Numbered from the stretch's first letter, positions 25,932-35,236 are shown. The stretch: DNA of 64,000 nt from Pseudomonas sp. CFBP 13711 (GCF_014842265.1 NZ_JACYVI010000015.1:98434-162433); one strand, 5' to 3'. Notes: generated by a model not told the origin, from the sequence alone. Numbers and translations: made by a program.

Positions 25932-27230
25932 TCAGCCAACCACCACCCCACGGCACTCGCCAAAGCCGATACTCACTTCGTCCTCCTTGCGGCAGCGCGC
26001 TTTGAGGATCACCTCATCGCCGGCCTCCAGAAAGGTTCGCGTCTCGCCGTTGGGCAATTCTACGGCGCGCTTACCGCCTTCGGTCATTTCCAGCAGGCTG
26101 CCGAGTTGGCCGGGCTGCGGGCCTGACAAGGTGCCGGTGCCGAACAGATCCCCCGCCTGCAGCTTGCAGCCGTTGACGCTGTGGTGGGCCACCATCTGCG
26201 CGACGGTCCAGTACATATTTAGCGTGTTGCTGAGGGACAGACGCTGGGGCGCGACGCCCTGCTCTCTCATCTGCGCGGTGAGCAGCAGCACTTCCAGCTC
26301 GATGTCCAGCGCGCCGCCGGCCTGATCCTGCTCATCGAACAGATAAGGCATCGGCTGCGGGTCACCCTCGGGGCGCGCCGGTTGAGCCGCGCGAAACGGC
26401 GCAAGGGCTTCGGCCGTGACCACCCACGGCGAAATGCTCGTGGCAAAACTCTTCGACAGAAACGGCCCCAGCGGCTGGTACTCCCAGGCTTGCAGGTCGC
26501 GAGCCGACCAGTCGTTGAGCAGACAGAAACCGGCGATGTGCTCGCCCGCCTTGCTGATGGCGACAGGCTCGCCCGCCTCGTTGCCCTGCCCGATCCATAC
26601 GCCCACTTCCAGTTCGTAATCCAGGCGCTTGCTCGGCCCGAAATCCGGCGTCTCGGCACCCGGTTTCAAGGTCTGCCCGCTGGGGCGCCTGACCGGCATC
26701 CCGGACACACCCAGGGTCGACGCACGCCCGTGATAAGCGATGGGCACGTATTTGTAGTTCGGCAGCAGCGGGTTGTCCGGGCGGAACAGCTTGCCGACGT
26801 TCATCGCGTGATGAATGCCGACGTAGAAATCGGTGTAGTCGCCGACCTGTGCCGGCATGTGCATCTGGCAGTCAGCCATTGGCACCAGCAGACGGTCGCC
26901 CATGGCCTGCAAGCGCTCACGCTGCAGGGTTCTTTCGTCGAGCAGGTGCAGCAATTCATGGCGCAGCGCCTGCCGCGACGAACCGCCCAGGGCGAAAAAG
27001 TCGTTCAGTTGCCCGCGGCTGGCGGCCTCCACGGCCACGCGCGCGGCGCCGTTGAACAGGCTGGCCTCGAGGGCCGTTTGCAGGTCAAGAATGAAATCCC
27101 CGATGGCAACGCCGCCGCGCTTGCCGAAACCGGGGCGGCTGAACACGCCCAGGGGCAGGTTTTGCAGGGGGAAATCGGGATGGTCGTTGGCGCTGGCAAC
27201 CCAACTGCGCGGGTGGTGTGAAGTGCTCAT
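25932..27230 (-). CDS. fahA: Fumarylacetoacetase
   Basis: A 432-residue fumarylacetoacetate hydrolase, the last enzyme of homogentisate catabolism, giving fumarate and acetoacetate. An N-terminal SH3-like FAA_N domain precedes the catalytic domain with DYTDFYVGIHHAMNVG (metal-binding Asp and catalytic His), YHGRASTLGVSG, LDYELEVGVWIG and LLNDWSARDLQAWEYQPLGP. The ATG at 27230 overlaps the hmgA stop as ATGA, so it is translationally coupled to hmgA. The frame continues upstream through hmgA antisense-free DNA but that extension is not part of the protein. Confidence 0.96.
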   Translation of the reverse strand: MSTSHHPRSWVASANDHPDFPLQNLPLGVFSRPGFGKRGGVAIGDFILDLQTALEASLFNGAARVAVEAASRGQLNDFFALGGSSRQALRHELLHLLDERTLQRERLQAMGDRLLVPMADCQMHMPAQVGDYTDFYVGIHHAMNVGKLFRPDNPLLPNYKYVPIAYHGRASTLGVSGMPVRRPSGQTLKPGAETPDFGPSKRLDYELEVGVWIGQGNEAGEPVAISKAGEHIAGFCLLNDWSARDLQAWEYQPLGPFLSKSFATSISPWVVTAEALAPFRAAQPARPEGDPQPMPYLFDEQDQAGGALDIELEVLLLTAQMREQGVAPQRLSLSNTLNMYWTVAQMVAHHSVNGCKLQAGDLFGTGTLSGPQPGQLGSLLEMTEGGKRAVELPNGETRTFLEAGDEVILKARCRKEDEVSIGFGECRGVVVG

Positions 27231-28543
27231 CGTTGGCTGTCCGTGTCGAAAGGCTTGAACGTTCTGGCGATGCCATCCCAGCAGGCATCGTAGTCGCTTT
27301 GCAACTGTGGGCATTCCAGCGCGTGGTAGCTGGGGCGCAGGACTTTGCCGGTCTCGAACATGAACGCCATGGTCTTCTCGATCTTGTGCGGCGTGAGTTC
27401 GGCGGCGATGGCTTTCTCGGCGCTGGCGTTGTCCGGGCCATGAGCGCTCATGCAGTTGTGCAGCGACGCGCCGCCGGGCATGAAACCTGCGGCCTTGGCG
27501 TCGTAGGCGCCGTCGATCAGGCCCATGAATTCGTTCATCAGGTTGCGGTGGAACCACGGCGGCCGGAAGGTGTTTTCCGCCACCATCCAGCGCGGCGGGA
27601 AGATCACGAAATCGACGTTCGCCTGACCGTCGACAGCACTCGGAGACGTCAGCACAGTAAAGATCGACGGATCGGGGTGGTCGTAACTCACCGTGCCCAT
27701 GGTGTTGAACAGGCGCAGGTCGTATTTGTACGGGACGTTGTTGCCGTGCCACGCAACGACGTCGAAGGGGGAATGACCGAGCGTGGTCGCCCACAGTTCG
27801 CCGAGGAATTTCTGCACCAGCACGGTGGGCTGCACGCTGTCTTCAAAATGCGCGTGGGGCACCTGAAAATCCCGCGGATTGGCCAGGCCGTTGCTGCCAA
27901 TGGGCCCGAGGTCAGGCAGGCGCAAGGCGCAGCCGTGGTTCTCGCAGATGTAGCCCCGCGCTGTGCCGTCGAGCAGCTCGACGCTGAATTTCAAACCACG
28001 GGGGAGCACGGCGATTTCCTGCGGCTCAAGGTCGAGCAGGCCCAGTTCGGTGGTGATGCGCAGCCGGCCCTGCTGGGGGACGATCAGCCACTCGCCGTCG
28101 GCGTTGAAGAACGCGCGCTGCATGGAGCGGTTGGCGGTGTAGACGTAAATGCTCACGCCCTCGGCCTGTTCGGCAGACGAGGTGCTGGCCAGCGCGTGCA
28201 GGCCATCGATGAAGTCGGTCGGCTCGGCGGGAATGTCGAAGGCATTCCAGCGCAGGCGATTGGGTGTCACGGGGCCTTGCTGTTGACCCGTGATCTGGCG
28301 CTCAAGGCGCTGAAAGCGGGGGTGCGCGGCGGACGGTTGAATGCGGTAGAGCCAGGTTCGTCGGGCTTCAGCGCGGGGGACGGTGAACGCGGTCCCGGAA
28401 AATTGCTCGGCGTACAGGCCCAGCGGGTGACGTTGCGGCGAGTTCTGCCCGTGGGGCAAACCGCCCGGCATCGCCTCGCTGCTGAATTGATTGCCGAAGC
28501 CGCGCTGGTAGCGCAAGGGCTCGGACCGGGGTGTTGTCGACAT
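27227..28543 (-). CDS. hmgA: Homogentisate 1,2-dioxygenase
   Basis: A 438-residue non-haem iron dioxygenase that opens homogentisate to maleylacetoacetate. Iron ligands are in RPPWFHRNLMNEFMGLI (His and Glu) and GGASLHNCMSAHGPD (His). First gene of the hmgA-fahA operon and divergent from the IclR regulator at 28652; a 17-bp palindrome just upstream (28565-28581) is the probable HmgR operator. Confidence 0.97.
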   Translation of the reverse strand: MSTTPRSEPLRYQRGFGNQFSSEAMPGGLPHGQNSPQRHPLGLYAEQFSGTAFTVPRAEARRTWLYRIQPSAAHPRFQRLERQITGQQQGPVTPNRLRWNAFDIPAEPTDFIDGLHALASTSSAEQAEGVSIYVYTANRSMQRAFFNADGEWLIVPQQGRLRITTELGLLDLEPQEIAVLPRGLKFSVELLDGTARGYICENHGCALRLPDLGPIGSNGLANPRDFQVPHAHFEDSVQPTVLVQKFLGELWATTLGHSPFDVVAWHGNNVPYKYDLRLFNTMGTVSYDHPDPSIFTVLTSPSAVDGQANVDFVIFPPRWMVAENTFRPPWFHRNLMNEFMGLIDGAYDAKAAGFMPGGASLHNCMSAHGPDNASAEKAIAAELTPHKIEKTMAFMFETGKVLRPSYHALECPQLQSDYDACWDGIARTFKPFDTDSQR

Positions 28544-28564
28544 GACGACCTCTTATTGTTTTTA

Positions 28565-28581
28565 TCGTAAGCGTGTTACGC
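28565..28581. promoter_or_regulatory. Probable HmgR operator upstream of hmgA
   Basis: TCGTAAGCGTGTTACGC, an imperfect 7+3+7 dyad, lies 22 bases before the hmgA start in the hmgA/hmgR divergent region. It matches the perfect palindrome upstream of maiA at 14 of 17 positions. HmgR of P. putida is known to bind a 17-bp palindrome. Confidence 0.7.
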
Positions 28582-28651
28582 ATAACGTAATTTGAGTTTG
28601 AGGAAGGGTCAAGCTATAAAGCAGCCTTTCCAGACCGGGGGCCTCCCTTCC

Positions 28652-29446
28652 ATGACCGACGATTCCACCCCCGCCACTGCGCCGCGCCAGCAGAAAGTCC
28701 AGTCGGCTGAAGTCGGCGTCGGCATCCTCAAGGCGTTGGCCGAACTGGCGCCCGCCACATCGTTGTCGAAGCTCGCCGAATACGTCGGCATGCCCGCGAG
28801 CAAGGTGCATCGCTACCTGCAGGCGCTGGTGGACAGCGGATTTGCCGAGCAGGACCCGGCCAGCAATCACTACCGTCTGGGGCGCTCGGCCTTGCAGGTC
28901 GGCCTGGCGGCGCTGAGCCAGCTGGATGTGCTGAAGACGTCCGCGCCGGCATTGATCGCGCTGCGCGACGAACTCAACGAAACCTGCTTTCTGGCGGTGT
29001 GGGGCAATAAAGGCCCGACAGTCGTGTATGTCGAACAGTCGCTGGGGGCGGTCACCCTGGTCACGCAGATCGGCTCGGTGTTGCCGCTGCTCAGTTCGTC
29101 CACCGGGCTGGTGTTCGAGACCTTTCTGTCGCCGACCGAAACCGCGGCGCTGAGAGAGGCGGAATCGGCCACGTTGAACGCAGCGCAGATGAAGGAGATT
29201 GATCGGCACGTGCGAGAGATCCGCAGCACCGGGGTGCATCAGATTCATGGCTTGTTGATGGCCGGCGTCAACGCGGTGTCGTCGCCGGTGTTTGCCATGG
29301 GCAACAAGCTGGTGGGCGTGGTGACAGTGGTGGGTTCAGCGTCGGTGTTTACCGATCAGCGCCAGGCCCTCGCCGCGCAAAAACTGCTGCAGAAGGCCCA
29401 GGCGATCAGCGCGCGGATGGGTGGGGAAATGTCGCAGGATCAGTAG
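28652..29446 (+). CDS. hmgR: IclR-family repressor of homogentisate catabolism
   Basis: A 264-residue IclR protein: N-terminal winged helix (LSKLAEYVGMPASKVHRYLQ) and C-terminal GAF-like effector domain (LSSSTGLVFETFLSP, GVNAVSSPVFAMGNKLVGVV). Its divergence from hmgA-fahA identifies it as HmgR, which in P. putida represses the hmg genes until homogentisate binds. I start at ATG 28652 (MTDDSTPATA); an alternative TTG at 28592 would add 20 residues, and neither has a strong ribosome site. Confidence 0.88.
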   Translation: MTDDSTPATAPRQQKVQSAEVGVGILKALAELAPATSLSKLAEYVGMPASKVHRYLQALVDSGFAEQDPASNHYRLGRSALQVGLAALSQLDVLKTSAPALIALRDELNETCFLAVWGNKGPTVVYVEQSLGAVTLVTQIGSVLPLLSSSTGLVFETFLSPTETAALREAESATLNAAQMKEIDRHVREIRSTGVHQIHGLLMAGVNAVSSPVFAMGNKLVGVVTVVGSASVFTDQRQALAAQKLLQKAQAISARMGGEMSQDQ

Positions 29447-29460
29447 CACCGCTCGCATCG

Positions 29461-29556
29461 AGTAGGACCGGCTTTAGCCGGGAAGGCGTCGGCAGCCACA
29501 CCACACAACTGATGGTGTTCAAACTGCCCTCTTCCCGGCTGAAGCCGGTCCCACTA
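29461..29556. repeat. REPIN, CGGCTTTAGCCGGGAAG family
   Basis: AGTAGGACCGGCTTTAGCCG at 29461 and CTTCCCGGCTGAAGCCGGTC at 29532 form an inverted pair between the 3' ends of hmgR and hpd. Confidence 0.85.
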
Positions 29557-29576
29557 ACAGCGCGCGTGCACCTACT

Positions 29577-30653
29577 TCAATCCACCGCCAACACCCCGCG
29601 TCGCACTTGATCGCGCTCGATCGATTCAAACAACGCCTTGAAATTGCCTTCACCGAAGCCATCGTCGCCCTTGCGCTGGATGAATTCGAAGAACACCGGC
29701 CCCATCAGGGTTTCCGAGAAGATCTGCAGCAGCAGGCGCTTGTTTCCGCCGTCGGAATTGCCGTCCAGCAGAATCCCCCGCGCCTTCAGCTCGTGCTCCG
29801 GTTCGCCATGGTTAGGCAGCCGGCCTTCGAGCATTTCGTAATAGGTGTCCGGCGGCGGGGTCATGAAGCGCATGCCCAGCGCCTTGAGCCGGTCCCAGGT
29901 GTCGATGAGGTTTTCGGTGAAGAACGCGACGTGCTGAATGCCTTCGCCGTTGAACTTCATCAAAAATTCTTCGATCTGCCCGGCGCCCTTGGACGATTCC
30001 TCGTTCAGCGGGATGCGGATCATGCCGTCCGGCGCGGTCATCGCTTTCGAGGTCAGGCCGGTGTACTCGCCCTTGATGTCGAAATAGCGCAGCTCGCGGA
30101 AGTTGAACAACTTCTCGTAGAAGTTCGCCCAATAGGCCATCCGCCCGCGATAGACGTTGTGGGTCAGGTGATCGATGAATTGCAGGCCGGCGCCCTTGGG
30201 ATGGCGGTCGACGCCTTCGAGGTACACGAAGTCGATGTCGTAGATCGAGGTGCCTTCACCGAAACGGTCGATCAGGTACAACGGCGCGCCGCCAATGCCC
30301 TTGATCGCGGGCAGGCGCAGTTCCATGGGCCCGGTGCCGATCTCGACAGGCTGGGCGCCCAGTTCCAGCGCGCGTTTGTAGGCCAGTTGCGAATCCTTGA
30401 CCCGGAAGGCCATGCCGCACACCGAAGGACCGTGCTCCGCAGCGAAGTAGGACGCTTCACTGTTGGGCTCGTTGTTGAGGATGATGTTGATCGCGCCCTG
30501 GCGGTACAGCGACACGTTCTTCGAGCGGTGTTGGGCGACTTTGGTGAAGCCCATGATCTGGAACACAGGCTCCAGCACATTAGGGGTGGGCGAGGCGAAT
30601 TCAATGAATTCAAAGCCCATCAGGCCCATCGGGTTTTCGTAGAGATCAGTCAC
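29577..30653 (-). CDS. hpd: 4-hydroxyphenylpyruvate dioxygenase
   Basis: A 358-residue two-VOC-domain dioxygenase that converts 4-hydroxyphenylpyruvate to homogentisate. The 2-His-1-Glu iron site is visible: FIDHLTHNVYRG, IQHVAFFTENL and VFFEFIQRKGDDGFGEGNFK. It supplies the substrate of HmgA encoded 1.5 kb away on the same strand but in a separate unit. No copy of the HmgR-type palindrome is visible in the 140 bases upstream, so it may be controlled differently. Confidence 0.96.
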   Translation of the reverse strand: MTDLYENPMGLMGFEFIEFASPTPNVLEPVFQIMGFTKVAQHRSKNVSLYRQGAINIILNNEPNSEASYFAAEHGPSVCGMAFRVKDSQLAYKRALELGAQPVEIGTGPMELRLPAIKGIGGAPLYLIDRFGEGTSIYDIDFVYLEGVDRHPKGAGLQFIDHLTHNVYRGRMAYWANFYEKLFNFRELRYFDIKGEYTGLTSKAMTAPDGMIRIPLNEESSKGAGQIEEFLMKFNGEGIQHVAFFTENLIDTWDRLKALGMRFMTPPPDTYYEMLEGRLPNHGEPEHELKARGILLDGNSDGGNKRLLLQIFSETLMGPVFFEFIQRKGDDGFGEGNFKALFESIERDQVRRGVLAVD

Positions 30654-30795
30654 GGTCTTGCTCCTGCTAAATAGTGAGAGGCACAGCGGCTCGGATCACG
30701 ATTCAGCGGGTGGCGCGCAGGAAATCCCCCGCACGCTGCGGGCGAGGAAGTCGCCGAAGATCAGTTGCAGACCGAAGCTTTTCATGTGGGAAAGA

Positions 30796-31428
30796 TTACT
30801 CCGGCTTGTCCGATTGCGCATCGGGATGGGCGGACTGAAACGCTGGATGCTGCAACGCCAGCCCTTCGACCCGGCAAATTCGCGGGTACGGGCTCATGTC
30901 GACGTTGAAGCGCCGCGCCGCATACACCTGGGGCAGCAGGTACACATCGGCCAGGCCAACCGCGCCGAAACAAAATCCAGTATCGCCAATCAGGGCTTCC
31001 ACGGCGGCGAAGCCTTGGTTGATCCAGTGGCCGATCCACGCCGTCACATCGCCTTCGTCATGGCCCATGCCGCGCAAACGATTGAGCACCGCGACGTTGT
31101 GCAGCGGATGAATGTCGCAACCGATCAGGGCGGCGACTTGCCGATGGCGCGCGCGGTCGAGCAGCGCGTCGGGGAGCAATGCAGGTTCCGGGGAGAATTC
31201 TTCGAGGTATTCGATGATCGCCATGGACTGGATGATCACTTCACCGTCGTCCAGCTTCAGGGCAGGAACCCGGCCCTGAGGATTGATCGCCAAGTAGTCG
31301 GGCTGGTGATGCTCGCCTCCGTCGCGGATCAGGTTGACGGGGATTGCGTCGAACGCGAGACCTTTCAGGGCCAGGGCAATGCGCACCCGGTAGCTCGAGG
31401 TCGATCGATAGTAGGTGAAAAGATCCAC
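30796..31428 (-). CDS. maiA: Maleylacetoacetate isomerase
   Basis: A 210-residue zeta-class glutathione transferase. The glutathione-site motif YRSTSSYRVRIALALKGL is at the N-terminus and INPQGRVPALKLDDGEVIIQ covers the cis-proline and gamma-glutamyl contact. It isomerises maleylacetoacetate to fumarylacetoacetate between the HmgA and FahA steps. It forms its own unit with a perfect 17-bp palindrome (31468-31484) 40 bases upstream. Confidence 0.94.
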   Translation of the reverse strand: MDLFTYYRSTSSYRVRIALALKGLAFDAIPVNLIRDGGEHHQPDYLAINPQGRVPALKLDDGEVIIQSMAIIEYLEEFSPEPALLPDALLDRARHRQVAALIGCDIHPLHNVAVLNRLRGMGHDEGDVTAWIGHWINQGFAAVEALIGDTGFCFGAVGLADVYLLPQVYAARRFNVDMSPYPRICRVEGLALQHPAFQSAHPDAQSDKPE

Positions 31429-31467
31429 GGGAATGGCCTGTTATTGTTGTTTTGGTTTTTCACTACG

Positions 31468-31484
31468 GCGTAAGCGGCTTACGC
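31468..31484. promoter_or_regulatory. Probable HmgR operator upstream of maiA
   Basis: GCGTAAG-CGG-CTTACGC is a perfect 7+3+7 palindrome, 40 bases before the maiA start, and nearly the same as the dyad before hmgA (14 of 17 bases). It ties maiA to the same regulator although the gene is 3 kb from hmgA. Confidence 0.75.
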
Positions 31485-31564
31485 AATGCGTAAACTGCGG
31501 CAATGGGTGAGGTCTGTCAAGCGAAGGTCCTATCAAGCGGAACTGCAGGCAAAGCTCCGGTGAC

Positions 31565-32350
31565 TCAAGCCCAACCCTCCAGCCGCAACGTGGCGCGCAC
31601 CAGCCGCTGCTCTTCGCTTTCGATCTCCCGCAGGTTGTCGCAGATGTTCTGGATGTGCGCCACAGCGGCCTTGCGCGCCTGCTCGGGCAATCGCCCGGTC
31701 ACCGCGTTATAGAGCCGGGCGTGATGGCGGTCGATCTGCCGTTTTTGCGCGTCGCGGTGATAGAGGTTGTTGACCGAGGCGAATACCGTGTTCAGCAGCA
31801 GATCCGTCAACGAACGCAAGGTCTGCACCAGCACCGGGTTGTGGGACGCCTCGCAGATGGCCAGGTGAAACGCATGGTCGAGCCGTGCGTGTTCGGACGC
31901 CGCCAACGGGTGGTCATGGCCGGCAACCAAAGCGTCGTAGGCCCGGGTGATCAGAACAAAATCCGCGTCGGTGCCGCGCAGCGCCGCCAGCCGCGCGGAC
32001 TCGCCTTCCAGCAGGCTGCGCACTTCAAACAGGTCGTACAGCGTGCGCGGCTGGGAAGCGAACAAGTGCATCAGCGGTGAATTGGCGGTCAGCCCCAGCC
32101 CGCCCATTTGCGCGACGAACGAGCCCTTGCCCTGACGGGTTTCGATGATGCCCCTGGCGCGCAGCAACTGCAGCCCTTCGCGCAGCGCAGTGCGCGACAC
32201 CCCCAGCTTTTCGGTCAGTCGCCGTTCGGAAGGCAACAGCTGACCGACCTTGAGCACCCCGTCGACGATCAGCCGCTCGATGCGCTCGCTGACGACATCG
32301 GCGACCTGCTGCGGGCGTTTGGTGTGGGACTGGGCCTGAGTGATTTCCAT
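31565..32350 (-). CDS. glcC: GntR/FadR-subfamily regulator of glycolate oxidation
   Basis: A 261-residue FadR-type regulator: winged helix with QLLPSERRLTEKLGVSRTAL and REGLQLLRARGIIETRQGKG, then an FCD ligand-binding domain with the metal-binding histidines (DHAFHLAICEASHNPV, RHHARLYNAVTG). It is divergent from glcDEFGB, as GlcC is in E. coli, where it activates the operon in response to glycolate. Two FadR-type half-site palindromes lie in the intergenic gap. Confidence 0.9.
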   Translation of the reverse strand: MEITQAQSHTKRPQQVADVVSERIERLIVDGVLKVGQLLPSERRLTEKLGVSRTALREGLQLLRARGIIETRQGKGSFVAQMGGLGLTANSPLMHLFASQPRTLYDLFEVRSLLEGESARLAALRGTDADFVLITRAYDALVAGHDHPLAASEHARLDHAFHLAICEASHNPVLVQTLRSLTDLLLNTVFASVNNLYHRDAQKRQIDRHHARLYNAVTGRLPEQARKAAVAHIQNICDNLREIESEEQRLVRATLRLEGWA

Positions 32351-32405
32351 GGGTCGGACCTGCTTCGTTGCGTTGGATGAGTGGGCGTTTATTGCTTGCC
32401 CTCAC

Positions 32406-32416
32406 TGGTATGACCA
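32406..32416. promoter_or_regulatory. FadR/GlcC-type operator TGGTATGACCA
   Basis: Perfect TGGT-N3-ACCA palindrome 55 bases upstream of glcC. The FadR subfamily is known to use sites of the form TNGTNNNACNA. Confidence 0.6.
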
Positions 32417-32512
32417 TGGACGGCGGTAAAAACCACAAGAATTGGCGTGAGATCTATCTCACTGATAAACAAGTCTTTTAGTTGTTTATTTGATTCAGCC
32501 CTATCACGAAAC

Positions 32513-32523
32513 TGGTTCGACCA
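32513..32523. promoter_or_regulatory. FadR/GlcC-type operator TGGTTCGACCA
   Basis: Second TGGT-N3-ACCA palindrome in the glcC/glcD gap, 113 bases before glcD and 97 bases after the first one. Same family consensus. Confidence 0.6.
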
Positions 32524-32636
32524 CTGCTCCACCCGGTAGACACTAAGCCCGGCTGAGCCAATGATGCAAGCCAGCCATTCACGTTCCGCCACGGAACGGG
32601 CCTCCAATAAAAACAAGACAGGGTTGCGAACCCATC

Positions 32637-34136
32637 ATGAATATCCTGTACGACGAACGCGTCGACGGCGTGCTGCCGGTCATCGACAAACAACAGCTGC
32701 TCCAAGCGCTGCAATCCCGCCTGCCTGATCTGGACATCCTCCACCGCGAGGAAGAACTGCGCCCCTACGAATGCGACGGCCTCTCCGCCTACCGTACGAC
32801 GCCGATGCTGGTGGTGCTGCCCCAGCGCATCGAGCAGGTGCAGACGCTGCTGAAGGTCTGCCACGAACGCGGCGTGCCGGTGGTGGCGCGGGGTGCCGGG
32901 ACCGGACTGTCCGGCGGCGCCCTGCCCCTGGAAAAAGGCGTGCTGCTGGTGATGGCGCGCTTCAACAAAATCCTCCACATCGACCCCGCCGGGCGTTACG
33001 CCCGCGTGCAACCCGGTGTGCGCAACCTGGCCATTTCCCAGGCCGCAGCGCCTTACGACCTTTATTACGCGCCAGACCCCTCCTCGCAAATTGCCTGTTC
33101 CATCGGCGGCAACGTCGCGGAGAACGCTGGCGGCGTGCATTGCCTGAAATACGGCCTGACCGTGCACAACCTGCTCAAGGTCGACATCCTCACGGTCGAG
33201 GGCGAGCACATGGTGTTGGGCTCCGACGCACTGGACGCGCCAGGCTTCGATCTGTTGGCGCTGTTTACCGGATCCGAAGGCATGCTCGGCGTGATCACAG
33301 AAGTGACGGTCAAACTATTGCCCAAACCGCAGGTGGCGAGGGTGTTGCTGGCCGCCTTCGACTCGGTGGAGAAAGCCGGTCGCGCGGTGGGTGACATCAT
33401 CGCCGAAGGCATCATCCCCGGCGGCCTGGAAATGATGGACAACCTCGCCATTCGCGCCGCCGAGGACTTCATTCACGCCGGCTACCCGGTGGACGCAGAA
33501 GCCATTCTGTTGTGCGAACTCGATGGCGTGGAAGCCGAGGTGCACGCCGATTGCGACCGGGTTCGCGCGGTGCTGGAAAACGCCGGGGCGACCGAAATTC
33601 GCCAGGCAAAAGACGAGGCCGAACGCGTGCGTTTCTGGGCCGGGCGCAAGAACGCCTTCCCGGCAGTCGGTCGGCTGTCGCCGGATTACTACTGCATGGA
33701 CGGCACCATTCCGCGTCGGGAATTGCCCGGCGTGCTGGAGGGTATTTCCGCGCTGTCGGAAGAATACGGCCTGCGCGTCGCCAACGTTTTCCACGCCGGC
33801 GACGGCAACATGCACCCGCTGATCCTATTCGATGCCAATCAACCGGGTGAGCTCGACCGCGCCGAAGCGCTGGGCGGGAAGATTCTGGAGCTGTGCGTGA
33901 AAGTCGGCGGCAGCATCACCGGCGAGCACGGCGTGGGCCGCGAGAAGATCAATCAGATGTGTGCGCAATTCAACAGTGACGAGCTGACGTTGTTTCACGC
34001 CGTAAAAGCCGCGTTCGACCCGGCCGGCACCCTCAACCCCGGCAAGAACATCCCGACCCTGCACCGCTGCGCCGAGTTCGGCGCCATGCACGTGCACATG
34101 GGCAAGCTGCCCTTCCCTGAACTGGAGCGTTTCTGA
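32637..34136 (+). CDS. glcD: Glycolate oxidase subunit GlcD (FAD-linked)
   Basis: A 499-residue FAD-binding (PCMH/VAO type) oxidase subunit that oxidises glycolate to glyoxylate. GAGTGLSGGALPLEKGVLLV near residue 88 is the FAD-binding loop, and the C-terminal FAD-oxidase domain includes HAGDGNMHPLILFD and GGSITGEHGVGREK. First gene of glcDEFGB; its TGA overlaps the glcE start. Confidence 0.96.
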   Translation: MNILYDERVDGVLPVIDKQQLLQALQSRLPDLDILHREEELRPYECDGLSAYRTTPMLVVLPQRIEQVQTLLKVCHERGVPVVARGAGTGLSGGALPLEKGVLLVMARFNKILHIDPAGRYARVQPGVRNLAISQAAAPYDLYYAPDPSSQIACSIGGNVAENAGGVHCLKYGLTVHNLLKVDILTVEGEHMVLGSDALDAPGFDLLALFTGSEGMLGVITEVTVKLLPKPQVARVLLAAFDSVEKAGRAVGDIIAEGIIPGGLEMMDNLAIRAAEDFIHAGYPVDAEAILLCELDGVEAEVHADCDRVRAVLENAGATEIRQAKDEAERVRFWAGRKNAFPAVGRLSPDYYCMDGTIPRRELPGVLEGISALSEEYGLRVANVFHAGDGNMHPLILFDANQPGELDRAEALGGKILELCVKVGGSITGEHGVGREKINQMCAQFNSDELTLFHAVKAAFDPAGTLNPGKNIPTLHRCAEFGAMHVHMGKLPFPELERF

Positions 34137-35233
34137 TGGATGCCCAACGTCAGCCAGCCTTTGTGGCCCAGGACCGCGACGCCAGCGACGCACTGCTGGA
34201 ACAGGTCAATCAGGCGATTCAGTCCGCCCTGCCGCTGCGGATTCAAGGCGCCAACAGCAAGGCATTCCTTGGTCGCGAGGTGGCGGGTGAAGTGCTGGAT
34301 ACGCGCAGCCACAGGGGCATCGTCACTTACGACCCGACCGAACTGGTGATCACCGCCCGCGCCGGCACGCCGTTGTCGGTGCTGAACGCCGCGCTGGAGG
34401 GAGCCGGTCAGATGCTGCCCTGCGAGCCGCCCAGCTACAGCGATGGCGGCGCAGGCGATGGCACCGTCGGCGGGATGGTCGCGGCAGGCTTGTCCGGGCC
34501 ACGCCGGCCATGGTCAGGCTCGGTGCGTGACTTCGTGCTGGGCACGCGGGTGATCACCGGCCTGGGCAAGCACTTGCGCTTCGGCGGCGAGGTGATGAAA
34601 AACGTTGCCGGCTACGACCTGTCGCGCCTTATGGCCGGGAGTTTTGGTTGCCTGGGCCTGATCACCGAAGTCTCGTTGAAAGTCCTGCCCAAGCCGCGAC
34701 TGTGCACCAGCATTGCGCTGGAGATCGACAGCGCCACCGCCCTCGCCCGCCTGGCGCAGTGGGGTCAGGAGCCCCTGCCGATCAGCGCCGCCAGCCACGA
34801 CGGCCGCGTGCTGCGTTTGCGTCTTGAAGGCGGCGAAGGTTCGGTCGCGGCGGCCCATGACCGCCTGGGCGGCGAATCCATCGACCCGGCTTACTGGCGC
34901 GAATTGAACGAACACCGTCTGGATTTCTTCACCGATGGCCGTCCGTTGTGGCGCCTGTCATTGCCTGTCAGCACCGCTGAGCTGGACCTGCCGGGGGAGC
35001 AATTGATCGACTGGGCCGGTGCGCAACGCTGGCTCAAATCCGACGCCAGCGGCAGCGAGATTCGTCGCATCGTCAGCGCCGCAGGCGGCCACGCCACCTG
35101 CTACAGCCACGGTCTCGACGACAGCCCGTTTCAGCCGTTGGCCACGCCGTTGCTGCGCTACCACCGCCAGCTCAAGGCACAACTCGATCCGCACGGAATT
35201 TTCAATCCGGGCCGAATGTACGCGGAGATCTGA
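34136..35233 (+). CDS. glcE: Glycolate oxidase subunit GlcE
   Basis: A 365-residue second FAD-binding subunit of glycolate oxidase. GRAGTPLSVLNAALEGAGQ-like and GDGTVGGMVAAGLSGPRRPW mark the flavin domain; RFGGEVMKNVAGYDLSRLMA is typical of GlcE. It overlaps glcD by one base (TGATG), showing translational coupling, and is followed closely by glcF. Confidence 0.95.
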   Translation: MDAQRQPAFVAQDRDASDALLEQVNQAIQSALPLRIQGANSKAFLGREVAGEVLDTRSHRGIVTYDPTELVITARAGTPLSVLNAALEGAGQMLPCEPPSYSDGGAGDGTVGGMVAAGLSGPRRPWSGSVRDFVLGTRVITGLGKHLRFGGEVMKNVAGYDLSRLMAGSFGCLGLITEVSLKVLPKPRLCTSIALEIDSATALARLAQWGQEPLPISAASHDGRVLRLRLEGGEGSVAAAHDRLGGESIDPAYWRELNEHRLDFFTDGRPLWRLSLPVSTAELDLPGEQLIDWAGAQRWLKSDASGSEIRRIVSAAGGHATCYSHGLDDSPFQPLATPLLRYHRQLKAQLDPHGIFNPGRMYAEI

Positions 35234-35236
35234 ACC

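Noticed and set aside
27231..27794. N-terminal extension of the fahA frame
   Set aside because: It is an alternative frame of hmgA; the fahA start at 27230 is fixed by the ATGA overlap and by the family N-terminus.
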